Source of the DNA: Galdieria partita
Lineage: Eukaryota > Rhodophyta > Bangiophyceae > Galdieriales > Galdieriaceae
Length of the DNA: 64,000 nucleotides
Reading direction: 5' to 3'
Assembly: GCA_025991245.1 (NCBI GenBank)
Contig: BQMJ01000023.1
Location: 149,001-213,000 of the forward strand
Position 1 is the stretch's first letter. Each line of letters starts with the position of its first letter. This document shows, piece by piece, positions 42,549 through 55,458 of this stretch. Position numbers and translations under genes: made by a program. The notes beneath the pieces were generated by a model, which was not told the origin of the DNA, did not search any database, and worked only from the letters and a program-made list of their open reading frames with translations.

Positions 42549-43364
42549 TCAATACAAGTTTGAATTTCTTGCAAACGTAACTGTCTCTCTTGGAAATATG
42601 CACTTGATAAAGGCTCAAAGTCAGTTTCTTCAATGAGAGCACACAACTTACTTTTGTTGTCTAGTCACTGGGTCATCTAATATTTGGGTAGCCCGAACTT
42701 GACCAGGATGAGCATAATATCCACCAGGTTGCGCGTATACTGGAGGTGGTGCTTGAACGTTGCTATAAGGTTGAGAAGACCCGTCGTTCCCGTAAGTAGC
42801 ATAGTCGTCACCAGTGTATCTTATTTCCAAATAAAGGTCTCCTTGGGAACGCCAAGAGCCATCCTTTTGTTTGAATAAAACAGGATACCAACCTATTCCA
42901 AGCCCATAGAACGTTGCATAACCAACCCAGCCAAAAAATACTCACCCAGTTGTGAGCCATCCCCAAAAACTTGGTTGAGAGGTACTTCTGCTCTTCCAGC
43001 ATTTTCTTTAGAGACATTGCGGTCTACATATACGAAAGCAGTTAAATTGGAGGTATCTGGCGTTACTTGAATAGGAAACTCCATGGCATTCCACACTATT
43101 TCTGAACCAGTCCCTTTTACACTCTCAGTTCTAAAAAAGTCTTGTTGCGGAGAAGAGACAACTACATAAGCGCCCTAAAAAGAAAAAGAATACAGAAAAA
43201 CTTGAATGAAACTATTCTTACTTCCGAGTTGGTTGGAACCGGAATATTCTGCGCTCGAACGACTACAAATGAACTTTGTTAGCATTGTCGGAACATATAG
43301 AAACAGGTCGACTTTCTCTTGTCAAAAGTGAATACTTACCGCTTACCAATAGTTTCTTTCTCAT
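42549..43364 (-). CDS. C2-domain protein with Pro/Tyr/Gly-rich tail
   Basis: Exons 43340-43364, 43222-43262, 42946-43174, 42652-42892 and probably 42549-42588. Encodes MRKKLLVS, VVRAQNIPVPTNSE, GAYVVVSS, then EIVWNAMEFPI and LTAFVYVDRN...ENAGRAEVPLNQVF, a single C2 beta sandwich from residue 1 (L-x-V-x-V-x-x-A-x-x-x-P start, VWN...F mid strand). WYPVLFKQ and GDLYLEIRY complete the domain, followed by a low-complexity YSNVQAPPPVYAQPGGYYAH tail. The Ca-binding Asp residues are mostly not conserved, so Ca-independent lipid or protein binding is likely. It resembles plant SRC2-type small C2 proteins with proline-rich tails. The last acceptor is uncertain. Confidence 0.68.
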
Positions 43365-43503
43365 ATCACTCTTGAGGAAGACAACCCAAGTGCCCAATAT
43401 CACCCACCCACTGATAGAGAGTTCTCATCTACTTTTGTGTTCCATGTGCTATGTTTATGTTTCTCATAGATCTCATTCTTTATCTCTTTATATCTATTGG
43501 TAA

Positions 43504-44949
43504 TTATTGTTGAGGAAGTTTATACTGTTCAATAATACGACGAGCATATTCTGGAACATGGCGTTGTAAAATATTTGGAAACTTTCGTTTCATGTATAGA
43601 TAATTGCGAGTAAAGTGAGAGTCGATAGAAAACCGAGCATATTCCAATCCCTTGGGTCCCAACTTGTCTATAACAACTCCTAAAAGTTGAGCTATCCACA
43701 TAGGCAATGTCATTCCTTTCTCATAAGCGGGAATGCTATTTTGTACGGCTTGGAAACGATTTCCAGAGGAAGACAAAGGCATCGTCTCTATTTGAGAACT
43801 TACTAAATCCAACATTTCCTTTCCAATGTTGTTACGAACAACTATCCACTGCCATCCAAAAGGTGCTCCCATATAACCAACTACTAAATCTGCCAGCGAA
43901 TTGACATAATCGAAACAAGATAAACAAGAAGGTGCAAATATATCTTTCAATTGATTTGTCTTTAAACCAAAAAAAGGTACTGTTTCTGTCCATTGCTTCC
44001 CGGAACCGCCCACTACTCTATCATCATGTTTAAAGTGGACTCTGAAATCTTGCATAAACTCATAATGAACTACTGTATCAGGACTAGAGGAAGTTGTCCT
44101 TAGAAACTTGTCCAAACCTTTTCTTGTCACATTGTCTACACAAGGAGTACCCAACACATATAACTTCTCCAATCCCAGTTTGGATTGTACACTTCTCAAA
44201 GCCTCCACCTGACAACCCACACCAATGACGCCTATTCGAGTAAAACCAGACGCTTCTACTGTATCAAGAACTGAAAGATTAGGTGACAAAGTGGGTTTAT
44301 TGACTCTCGAAGCATATATCTCCTCAGGTGTTGTTGCAAGAATAGGTTTGGGCTTAAAACGATCGGTCTCATCATTCTTGACACATACAATACCTTGAAC
44401 TTTTCCAGTTTCAAGTAGTCTTGTGGCAATACTAGTAACAATACCACTCCACTGTGCACCTGGCAACGGTTGCTTTCTTCTAGCTGCTAACATAGTGAGA
44501 TGAACCCCAAAATAGAGTTGGTCTTCTATTTCCAAAGCTCTCGATTTTCCATGCACTGTATATTCCAGTTCACTGATGTGTTGATTTAAAAATGCACAAC
44601 TATCCTTAACGTAATGAATGAAGCGAGTGTCACAAAGACCGCAGTGAGAACACAAAGACTTTGCAGGATACTGACGCGTATCATACTTTCCTCCCAAACC
44701 ACCATAGTTCTTTAAAAGTCGGTGTGGATATAGTTGTTGTTCTTTCTGATGAGATGAACTTCCAACTGTGCAACTTACGCGAGCTTTCCTGTTTCCCCAA
44801 GTTGAGGGATACACTAGACTAGGAACAACAGAGTGACCTAACCAGAAACAGAGACTTTGTCTAACACATGTATACGAGAGTCGTTTTTTGTTGACTAGAC
44901 TATGCTTTGAACTCGATAACCAGACCACAAATCCTGTGGGTGGTTGCAT
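43504..44949 (-). CDS. Ferredoxin-dependent 8-vinyl reductase (F420_H2ase-beta / BciB-HCAR family)
   Basis: 481 aa, intronless. The first 60 residues are Ser/Arg-rich, poor in acids and transit-peptide-like. The FrhB-type body has CSHCGLCD (Fe-S), HLTMLAARR, PGAQWSGIVTSIATRLLETG, GVIGVGCQVEALRSVQ, KLYVLGTPCVDN, CLSCFDYVNSLADLVVGYMG and FGWQWIVVRN. The family contains cyanobacterial BciB/Slr1923 divinyl-chlorophyllide 8-vinyl reductase and plant 7-hydroxymethyl-chlorophyll a reductase (HCAR). If the organism is a red alga, without chlorophyll b, the 8-vinyl reductase role in chlorophyll a synthesis is the likelier. Plastid stroma/thylakoid. Confidence 0.88.
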   Translation of the reverse strand: MQPPTGFVVWLSSSKHSLVNKKRLSYTCVRQSLCFWLGHSVVPSLVYPSTWGNRKARVSCTVGSSSHQKEQQLYPHRLLKNYGGLGGKYDTRQYPAKSLCSHCGLCDTRFIHYVKDSCAFLNQHISELEYTVHGKSRALEIEDQLYFGVHLTMLAARRKQPLPGAQWSGIVTSIATRLLETGKVQGIVCVKNDETDRFKPKPILATTPEEIYASRVNKPTLSPNLSVLDTVEASGFTRIGVIGVGCQVEALRSVQSKLGLEKLYVLGTPCVDNVTRKGLDKFLRTTSSSPDTVVHYEFMQDFRVHFKHDDRVVGGSGKQWTETVPFFGLKTNQLKDIFAPSCLSCFDYVNSLADLVVGYMGAPFGWQWIVVRNNIGKEMLDLVSSQIETMPLSSSGNRFQAVQNSIPAYEKGMTLPMWIAQLLGVVIDKLGPKGLEYARFSIDSHFTRNYLYMKRKFPNILQRHVPEYARRIIEQYKLPQQ

Positions 44950-47214
<2,265 letters not shown>

Positions 47215-47392
47215 TGATTTTGAAAACTTTTCTTTTGAATGGTTTCACTTTTGGAGTGTATTGTTGAATTGTATGGGTGATTGTAAATATCTTTTGACTC
47301 ACCCAAAGCCATTCATGGCCACATCTCGAGTTCATTTGAAAAATAAATAGAAACGGTGACCCAAAGGAGGGAATACGAGAGTTGTTCAAACG

Positions 47393-48286
47393 ATGCAAAA
47401 TGAAACAACGACACTTGTTTCCACTCCCGTAAAGTTGTCATTCCTACGTCTTCCTTCTATATTTAGGAGATCCAAGTCTACTCCTGAAGCAGTGTTGAAG
47501 AAACCCCCATCCTTTCAAGAGGAAAAGAATACAACAACGATAAAGGATGTCTTCCCAGTAACTCGATACGCTACTACCCATCATACTTTAAAGAAACAAC
47601 ATGTAAAGAAGGAAAGTTCAATTCAAGAAACAACAACAACAACAGTGACCACAGTACCTAAACGCAGGTCTCCTAGAAAGAAGAAAATTGATACTTCCTT
47701 TCGAGGACTTTTGCGGAATGACAACCAAAGTAACAGTTGGACAGAAGACAAAGTATATTTGGAACATAACTCACCCACTCGTACAACTACGGTAGAAGAA
47801 GGAGTTGCTACTGCCGCTGCAGCAAAGTTGTTATTGGAAGCCTCACAAAGAATGCAAGATCAAGAAACTGTTGATAGTGGATGGACGAGTCATACTTGTT
47901 GTGTAACAGATTCGTTGTCTAATACAAACAATCCATCGGAACCATTGTTATCAAATACGAAGTGTGAAAAGACTGGTTCCTCTCGAGTGGTCTCAGCTAC
48001 GGATACAGTTGAATACATTCATCAGATTCTGAAGCGTGAAGAAGATATTTGTAGATGGCAGCAAGTAATGTTGAACTTTCTTGTAAGTAAAACGAATACC
48101 ACAAAGGCAGAGACTTTGGACCTTACGGATGAGAATGATGAACAACAACAAGAGCCCTGGGAACAATTGTTACAAGAACAAAAAAGGCAACTTTCTATTG
48201 TAAAAGAACTGATAGAAATGGCCAACCTTGAGTTGCCAACAACTGATGGTGTGGTGGATAGTAAGAACTCAGAAAATCTAGAGTAG
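47393..48286 (+). CDS. Unrecognised Thr/Ser-rich protein with C-terminal helix
   Basis: 297 aa, single exon, ATG start. Low-complexity Thr runs (TTTTTVTTVPKRRSPRKKK), a basic KRRSPRKKK likely nuclear signal, then a C-terminal helical region (TVEYIHQILKREEDICRWQQ, EQLLQEQKRQLSIVKELIE). The latter could dimerise. No family recognised. The previous gene ends 178 bp upstream. Confidence 0.6.
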   Translation: MQNETTTLVSTPVKLSFLRLPSIFRRSKSTPEAVLKKPPSFQEEKNTTTIKDVFPVTRYATTHHTLKKQHVKKESSIQETTTTTVTTVPKRRSPRKKKIDTSFRGLLRNDNQSNSWTEDKVYLEHNSPTRTTTVEEGVATAAAAKLLLEASQRMQDQETVDSGWTSHTCCVTDSLSNTNNPSEPLLSNTKCEKTGSSRVVSATDTVEYIHQILKREEDICRWQQVMLNFLVSKTNTTKAETLDLTDENDEQQQEPWEQLLQEQKRQLSIVKELIEMANLELPTTDGVVDSKNSENLE

Positions 48287-48665
48287 AGTTTATTTTGTCC
48301 GTTGAAAGCATGTTTGAATAAATGGCATATCTAGAATGAAACACAAGTTGCCAAGTTATGAACAAACTGCACCATTTCAATTCTTTCAAGTTTGTATATC
48401 TTATTTCATCACATTTGAGCATCTTTTCTTCTTTGCTTTTGTTATTCTATCGTGTTGATCCTATTCTTCGATTCTTCCCTCTCATCCTTTTCCGTCTTCT
48501 TCCATCACACATCATCTGTTGGTTGGTCGGACTTGAAGAAAACTTGAAGTTGTGGTTGAGTGGTATAAAATGAATACAATATATAGAAATCATGATTGAC
48601 AAAGAAGACTTGACGTTTTATAAAAAGACCCATCTAGGAACTTGTGGTAGGGAGCGAAAGACAGC
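48287..48665. other. Intergenic
   Basis: 379 bp with no supportable gene. Holds the 3' UTR of the Thr-rich protein and the SDR promoter. Confidence 0.5.
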
Positions 48666-50001
48666 ATGGAACATTATTTACTTTATCTAGTCATAGTTGG
48701 TGGTGGTGGTTATTTGGGTCAAAAGTTACTGGACAAGTTGTATCAATTGAGGCATTTCGAACTAGTAGATGGATTGATAGTGATAGATATTCAGCAGTTG
48801 TCCGAGAGTGACCAACGAAGATATGAAGGAGTGGACTTTTTAAACTGTGCAGTTGGTGCAGGTCAACTCAAGAAATGGGGTGGTAGGCTGGTTCATATTC
48901 TTATATTCTCTCATATGTTATTATTGATGGATAGATGAGTATTGGAGAAAGATACGGCAAGGAACTGTATTTTTTGTAGCCTCATGTGCCTCGACTGAAC
49001 TCCATTTTGCAAGAGCATACAAGACTAACGTCCAAGGAGTGGAAGAGATGCTATGTATTGCGCAGTTGTATGGTGCCAGAGCATTCGTTCTTACCAGTAC
49101 ACATAATGTGGTATTTGATGGTACCCGTGAAATAGTGAATGGAGACGAGTCTATTCCCACAGTCGACCGATTTATGGATGTCTATACACAAACCAAGTCA
49201 GAATCGGAAAGATTGGTCGGTGACTTTTTATTTTCTTGGGACTCGTAGTATTGACCTGCATATATATATATATATATAGACATTAGGAATGAATGGTGTA
49301 TGTAGACTCCATACTTGTGCTTTGCGTCCTGGAGGTATTTATGGTCCAGGAGAAAAGGTACATTTTGAAAGAATTCGAAAATTGGCCAAAGTTGGATTGC
49401 TTTATATTTTGATTTCTCCCGTTCCTGAGAAGAATATGGTATGTATTGCCATAAAAGTTGAATGAATGTCGTATTCAATCATATTGAGGACTTTGTTCAT
49501 GTGGATAATTTGGTGGATGCACACATTTTAGCAGCACAACAGTTGCAAGTAGAAGCTATCGATCCCCATGTTCCTAAAACAACTTCTGGCGCTGCCTTTT
49601 TTATTTCCGAAAATGATCCCCAATGTCTACAAACTTTTTATATTCCTGCGTTATTAGCATCAGGTATATCACCTCCACTATTTACTTTATACATATCCAG
49701 AAAGTGGATTTATCCTTTAGCAAAATGGACACAATGGATAGCAAAGTGTTTCAATGTGAAACCTATTTTGATGCCTATGGAGTTGATGAAGTCTACTATG
49801 GTACACACTTTTGTAAGTGAAAAAGCAAAGAAAGCATTTGGGTATGTTCCAAGAAAGTCTATTCAAGTGGGTGTTGAAGAATGGTGTCGATATGAACAAA
49901 GTCGTTGTCGAACCAATGACAGTAAGAATAGAATGAACGCTATATGGATCTTGTTGTTATTGTTCTTTTGGATTTTATTGGTGTTGTTTCGACACTTGTA
50001 G
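48666..50001 (+). CDS. 3-beta-hydroxysteroid dehydrogenase-type SDR (ERG26-like)
   Basis: 389 aa, four exons 48666-48882, 48935-49215, 49280-49438, 49489-50001 (introns 52, 64, 50 bp). Extended SDR: VIVGGGGYLGQKLLDKL (GxxGxxG), TNVQGVEEMLCIAQ, LTSTHNVVFDG, catalytic YTQTKSESE (Tyr-x3-Lys), CALRPGGIYGPGE and DFVHVDNLVDAHILAAQ. The C-terminus ends in a strong membrane anchor (WILLLLFFWILLVLF). The pattern is that of 3beta-HSD/sterol-4alpha-carboxylate 3-dehydrogenases of the ER sterol pathway, but related short-chain dehydrogenases acting on other lipids cannot be excluded. Intron 2 ends with a (TA)9-10 run directly before its acceptor and uses a GTCGGT donor. Confidence 0.82.
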
Positions 50002-50207
50002 AGATGAAAATAGAGTGTCGTTTGCATAAAGGATAATGAGAAAGATTGCTGTGATTATCCAAAAGTATTCAGTTTATAAGTAGTCATATCTTTGGTATCG
50101 GTGCCTTTTGAAAACCTCTTTCAACTATACTCGGCGTCAACAAGCCTTTGGGTAGTATATATATTTATCCCACTTGACACAAAACTTCAAGAAAGCGAGT
50201 TCATTGG

Positions 50208-50486
50208 TCACTTGGTGGCAACATTCTCCCTAGGATAGAGCCAAGCTTCTCCTAATCGTCTTCCCACAACAATTCCTAAACCAGTCATAAGACCTGATAT
50301 GAGAGGAAATATCACGACATCTCTTATTCTCTTCGCCGTTTCCTTCCAAGGTTGCAACTTGGCTTTTACAGTGTGACAAGAACAAGAGCCTTCACAGTAG
50401 CAAACTCCTCCTTGCAAACATGGACATTCCGTACAATCGACTTGATTGCTTTCACTAGATGAACTCGTCTGATGATCTTTTTGCAT
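50208..50486 (-). CDS. Small Cys-rich protein with C-terminal membrane segment
   Basis: 92 aa. Residues 18-40 hold eight Cys/His positions: CTECPCLQGGVCYCEGSCSCH, dense CxC/CxxC pairs as in metallothioneins. After a basic-amphipathic linker (KAKLQPWKETAKRIRDVV) comes one hydrophobic helix with glycines (PLISGLMTGLGIVVG) followed by RRLGEAWLYP. It could be a tail-anchored organelle protein with a cytosolic metal-binding head. Family unknown. Confidence 0.55.
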   Translation of the reverse strand: MQKDHQTSSSSESNQVDCTECPCLQGGVCYCEGSCSCHTVKAKLQPWKETAKRIRDVVIFPLISGLMTGLGIVVGRRLGEAWLYPRENVATK

Positions 50487-50747
50487 AGAATCGCGACCTG
50501 TTCACACTAGTCTATGGTTGGAGAGAATACTGTCCAAAATGCCCCCTCACCACGACAAATAGGTAAGTGTGATGATCTTCATCCTTGTTTTTATCCACAA
50601 CATGAAAAGATGTCTCTTCATGTATAGTTGACGGATAAGACATATGGCTTCCCAACAACTCATCGTTTTCATCCATCACAACTATCGTCTTTTATCACAA
50701 AAACAAAAACAACACACAACTCGTTGTCACAAACATATGCTCTTCCA

Positions 50748-51337
50748 CTATAATTGACCACAAGCCGTGATCTTCACTTCCTTCTTAGGTGCTCCACTTT
50801 GTGTTCCTACAGCTTCCATATTCTTCACAATATCCGTTCCCTCCACGACCTTTCCAAATACCACATGTTTGCCATCCAACCAAGGTGTCTTTACTACAGT
50901 AATAAAGAACTGACTTCCATTGGTATTCGGGCCTGCGTTCGCCATAGACAATAAAAATGGTTCTCCATGTTTCAACTTGAAGTTTTCATCCTCAAACTTG
51001 GTACCATAGATGCTCTTGCCTCCCGTTCCATCACCGCGAGTAAAATCTCCGCCTTGGCACATAAATTGAGGAATGATTCTACGTATTGATGAGAAAGATC
51101 ACGATAAATAGGTAACGATGACATACCTGTGAAACTTGGAATCTTTGTATCCAAACCCTTTTTCACCGGTGCACAAGGCACGGAAATTTTCCGCTGTTTT
51201 TGGAACAACATCCGAAAATAACTAGCAACATGAGGAGATGATTGGGATAATCGATAGTATAGTCGTACCTCAAATACAACTCTTCCAGCAGGTTGTCCAC
51301 CAATAGCAATATCAAAGAAACACTTTGGACGAGACAT
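50748..51337 (-). CDS. Cyclophilin A-type peptidyl-prolyl isomerase
   Basis: 164 aa, three exons: 51269-51337, 51127-51221, 50748-51078 (introns 47, 48 bp). [80 protein letters not shown] and [14 protein letters not shown]. All catalytic and cyclosporin-binding residues (R, F, M, Q, W, H) are present, so it should be active and cyclosporin-sensitive. No targeting signals; cytosolic. Confidence 0.95.
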
Positions 51338-51482
51338 GTCTCCAACGAGGAATTCAATTTCTCAATCGGTCACTCCCTCAACAAGTCAACATGTTACACA
51401 CTCTCAACTTCCTACCAAAACGACAACACTTCCTAATAGGAATCATGAGAATTTTATTTGTTTTGTACACTATCTAAGCATA

Positions 51483-52853
51483 TCAATTGCCTTCTTGTCC
51501 AAACTCTTTCGTAAACTTGATATGTAGTGCAATGTCTTCTTGACTCACGCTGGGTCTCGTATTGGCAATAACTTTATCAAAATCATACTTGGAAACATTC
51601 GGCACCCAAAGATCGTCGGCCTTGATATCCATAAGAGTTAGAGATTCGGCTTCAGGATCACCGGGACTACAGGGTGTATAGTAGACCTTTAAGGATTTAT
51701 CAGTATCACTCTTCGGTTTCCTAACTTTCTTAAAAGTTTGCGCATTCTGACATGTACGAACAGGTTGCATAATGGCATCACGAACCAACACAGCAATGTC
51801 CGAACCCGAATATCCCTCCGTTAACATTGCCAATTCATGAAAATCCTCCGACTTCAACTCATGTGGTGTATTTCCAATATGTATTTGAAACATTCTTTCA
51901 CGTGCTTGAACATTTGGAAGAGGAATGTATATGCGTCGTTCAAATCTTCTCCGTATCGCACTGTCTAACGAGAAAGGAATGTTGGTTGCACCTAAAACCA
52001 AAACACCATCTGAATCATTGCTTACACCTTGCATTTGAACAAGGAACTCTGTTTTTATCCGCCTAGCACTTTCACTCTCGGAATCGTTCCTAGAACTACA
52101 AAGGGAATCTATCTCATCTATAAAGATAATGGAAGGCTGGTTCTCCCTTGCCAGCGAAAATAATTGACGTACCAAACGTTCACTTTCACCCATCCATTTA
52201 CTAACCAAATCTGCTGAAGATACACTAAAGAAATGTGCATCAGCTTCTGTTGCTACAGCCTTTGCTAAATAGGATTTCCCAGTACCAGGTGGACCATACA
52301 ATAGAATACCTCTCCAAGGTTTTCTTTTACCAGTAAATAACTGAGGAAACCTCAACGGAAGAATAACTGCTTCTTTTAACGCATCTTTTGCACTATCAAG
52401 CCCTGCTACGTCGTCCCATCTAACATTTGGTTTCTCTCTTACAATAGCGCTCTCGATGGCACCTCGAAGTCGTTTTTCTTCTTCTTGAGAGGCATCATTG
52501 TTGTTTCCATTCCCTTGGGAAGAGGACCGCCTCCTCTCTGTTGTTGCACCAACAGCTGCCCCGTTCCCTGTTCTTCCATTGGAGTCCACTACTCTCTCTC
52601 TTGGTTCGTGCAACACCTTTTTTATTTCCTCGGCTCTACTCATATACTCCTCCACTTTGGCACGAATGATGTGCTTAGTTTTCGTGTTCTTCTCATATTT
52701 CAAAGCCGTTAAAAAGTACTCAATGGCTCTTAAATAACCACGATATGCTTCTTCATATTTTTCAAACGAGTCTGTTTCCAAAGCCTCTCTATCTGCAGTT
52801 ATAGCTTTCTTTGCGTGTTCCATCCCCGACTCGACAAAGTTGGTTTCCGTCAT
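51483..52853 (-). CDS. VPS4: VPS4 AAA ATPase (ESCRT-III disassembly)
   Basis: 456 aa, intronless. N-terminal MIT domain (about 1-80: [35 protein letters not shown]), linker, then the AAA core: [20 protein letters not shown], Walker [14 protein letters not shown], Walker [11 protein letters not shown], sensor [17 protein letters not shown] arginine finger, and the VPS4 C-terminal helix. It disassembles ESCRT-III on endosomes and in cytokinesis. MIT and AAA lengths match the family. Confidence 0.96.
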   Translation of the reverse strand: MTETNFVESGMEHAKKAITADREALETDSFEKYEEAYRGYLRAIEYFLTALKYEKNTKTKHIIRAKVEEYMSRAEEIKKVLHEPRERVVDSNGRTGNGAAVGATTERRRSSSQGNGNNNDASQEEEKRLRGAIESAIVREKPNVRWDDVAGLDSAKDALKEAVILPLRFPQLFTGKRKPWRGILLYGPPGTGKSYLAKAVATEADAHFFSVSSADLVSKWMGESERLVRQLFSLARENQPSIIFIDEIDSLCSSRNDSESESARRIKTEFLVQMQGVSNDSDGVLVLGATNIPFSLDSAIRRRFERRIYIPLPNVQARERMFQIHIGNTPHELKSEDFHELAMLTEGYSGSDIAVLVRDAIMQPVRTCQNAQTFKKVRKPKSDTDKSLKVYYTPCSPGDPEAESLTLMDIKADDLWVPNVSKYDFDKVIANTRPSVSQEDIALHIKFTKEFGQEGN

Positions 52854-53339
52854 ATTGTTTGCAACGAGTACCCTTTTCTATAACTTGCAACTCAAAGGAT
52901 GGTCATCACAACTTGATGGTCAACTTTTCCCAAAGAAAAAAAAGAGTTGGCGCACTCATTTGAAAAATGTGGGAAGAAAAAAGCCCAACTGCCTGTGGGG
53001 GAAAGTTGGTTTCCTTTGCCTATTTGTCAGCTTTTCAATGCTACGCAATCTAACATAGATGGAGGGTCTCTACCAAAAAACTCATCGTTTTTATTTTTTT
53101 TAGGCAGTGATCATGAGATTCATGCAACTCTTTTTCCTACGGAGGACCTTTATAACTGTCTCCATCATTCGTTATCCTGTTGCGAGAGATGGGAAATGGG
53201 ATTCCCCTACTGACGTGTCTAGAGTTGTTGAAACGTTGTCTTAAAAACACACGTCAACGCACCAACAGAATATTTTGTACCCACGTACTGCAGCGTACTC
53301 AAAATATGGTGTTTGGTACTATTGCCAAGTAGCGTTGTC
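52854..53339. other. Divergent intergenic region, VPS4 / motif-array gene
   Basis: 486 bp without a coding exon. It contains a spaced inverted pair of ACGT-core elements (see the regulatory feature). Confidence 0.5.
53211..53256. promoter_or_regulatory. Inverted pair of TGACGTGT elements
   Basis: TGACGTGT at 53211-53218 and its reverse complement ACACGTCA at 53249-53256, separated by 30 bp and about 85 bp from the downstream start codon. ACGT-core TGACGTG sites are bound by bZIP factors. A regulatory role is inference. Confidence 0.4.
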
Positions 53340-55238
53340 ATGTCCAGCCCACCTTGTACAGAGTCTCTGGTGCTTCAACGTGTTCGAGCACTAGGCGGAG
53401 ATGAAACCAACCACAACAGTGGCAAAGATCAAAGACAGGAGAGTTTCCAAGACCCTAGTGTCCAACAAAGTTTCGAAGCTAAAAAAAGTAAGCATAACTT
53501 GTCCTTTGCTTTCACACTCACACACATTGTCTTGCAGGTATTTTTATGAAACCCAGCGGTAACAAAAGTGAGGACCAAAGCTGTACTACCAACAGCAACG
53601 TCGATAGCCCTACTGTCCGTCAGCGCTTGGCAGCATTGAACAAAGCAACAGAGCAACAAGAAACCAGCGAGACCTGTGGTAACATGGGTAGTGTTAAAGC
53701 TAGATTGAGTGCTTTTGGTAATCAGCAACCTTCAAGGGAAGGTAGGTTACTCGCATTATGTTTTATCTCCAACTGAAATACTTGACACTTTCAAGATGGT
53801 AAGAATCTCAAGGATATATCGTCAAGTATTCGGGTATTCGAGTCCAAAAGCCAAGCTGACTCAGTCAGTGATAAAAGTGTAGTAAATGTTGTAAAGAAAA
53901 CGTTGGAACAAAAGATCCAAGAACCAACGAAGGGCTCTAATGTATCGAAAAGGATCCAAGAACTGTCTGGAAAGAAGCAAACTGAGCCTTCACAAGTTCG
54001 ACAGTTGGCGTCCAGATTGGAAACCAAACAGAAAACAGAAACAGAGAAACCAGTTCATTCTACTTTGACAAAGTTGAAAGAGAAGTTTGAGGCGAGTGGT
54101 TCAAAGTTGGCAGCAAATCAATATTCGAAGCAAGCAGCTCAAAGTGGTTATGTGATGGAAACTAGCAAATTGTTTGGAGGAGCAACAGTGTTTAAATTTT
54201 CTGGTGTATCCAAATCGTCAAACGAAAGCGAGAAGAATGCGGATGATATTGACTCCAAAAGTGGTTGTTCTAATGTTCAGTCAAAAGTGATGTTTTATAT
54301 CAAGTTTCAGGAACAAAGAAAAGATGAAACTTTTTCTCCAAGGAGCGGTTCACAAAGTGCAGAAGCCAATAGTCAAAGATTTTCATCGGTTGCTGAACTT
54401 CGGGCATTGTTTGGAACATCTGGTAAGCCAGAACTTGAGAAACTCTCCAAAAAGAATCGTCAAGTAGATGCCTCCCCCAAAAATACTGACGAAGAAAAGA
54501 CTCGAAAGAATCAGAACGATGACAACGAAGAAGAAGGTGATGTTATGTTGGAGCAGGCATTATGTCGCCGTATTCTTGGAAAGGAAGTTCGGAGAGCGCT
54601 TAAGAACCTACTTGCACAACAACGATTGGATGCATTGAAGTGCCAAGCTACAGAGAAAGATATTGAAGGGCGTGAGGTGAAACCTTTGATCGATGAGTTC
54701 CAACAAAGAAGAATGGATGATAGTGAACATGTTGGAGTGTTTACCAATCGAATGAGAAAGGGCAGAATTTCGACGTCACCTGAGATGGATACTTTAGAAA
54801 CTAGCGAAAGCAACATTACTGAAAAAGTAAGTGTTTTTAATTCTTTGATATTAATTCATATATGTTGTCAAGACAACGAATGAAATGGAGGATACGAATA
54901 TTGTAAAATTGGAGCCAGATGTTTTGGAAAAGGACGAATCAGAGCAGGATGAGTCCTGCGAACAGTGTAATACGGATTTCGAGAAGAATGATCTTGGCGA
55001 CGATGAATCTAATGAAGAAGGCTGTGATTATGGTTCCTACGAAATTGTAATTGATCCTGAATTTGTAAGAAGACGTATTGAAGAGTTGCAAGCATGCGGT
55101 GAAGATGAAAGTGATAGTGATGATGATGATGATGATGATGAGCCTGTTCTTATTAAGACGAGGTCGGGAAGAATTGTAGTGGATACCTCGCAGTATCAAA
55201 AGATAAGTGTCAGAATGGCTATGAGGATTGCTTTTTAA
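53340..55238 (+). CDS. Unrecognised protein with array of short V-x-x-R-L-x-x-F motifs
   Basis: 582 aa, four exons: 53340-53487, 53538-53741, 53796-54826, 54873-55238 (introns 46-54 bp). Largely disordered, charged and Ser-rich, but a short amphipathic motif recurs: VLQRVRALGG, VRQRLAALNK, VKARLSAFGNQ, VSKRIQELSGK, VRQLASRLETK, VAELRALFGTS. A predicted helical region lies at about 400-470 (LCRRILGKEVRRALKNLLAQ) and a strongly acidic, poly-Asp segment lies near the end (SDSDDDDDDDE, encoded by GAT repeats at 55118-55142). The C-terminus is basic. The neighbouring gene has the same motif. No family recognised; a scaffold with repeated docking sites is plausible. Confidence 0.6.
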
Positions 55239-55458
55239 TCGAGTGCTGCTCTAATCATGTCGTATGGGGAAAATAAATATACGCACTGAATATTTTGTTA
55301 AACATTTGTCTTGAGCGCAGATCGATATATTTAAAGAAATCAGCACTATATGTTGGAGACCAACATGCGCTAAAAGGAACTTGACAATTTCCCGCGTCTT
55401 GACTGGGACATTCAAATTTGAATTTATTGGAGTGTCCATTGCGTCTCCTCTCTTCTTC

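Noticed and set aside
54291-54317. A possible 24-bp mini-intron in the motif-array gene (GTGATG...TTTCAG)
   Set aside because: It is far shorter than any other intron here and the frame is open; treated as exon.
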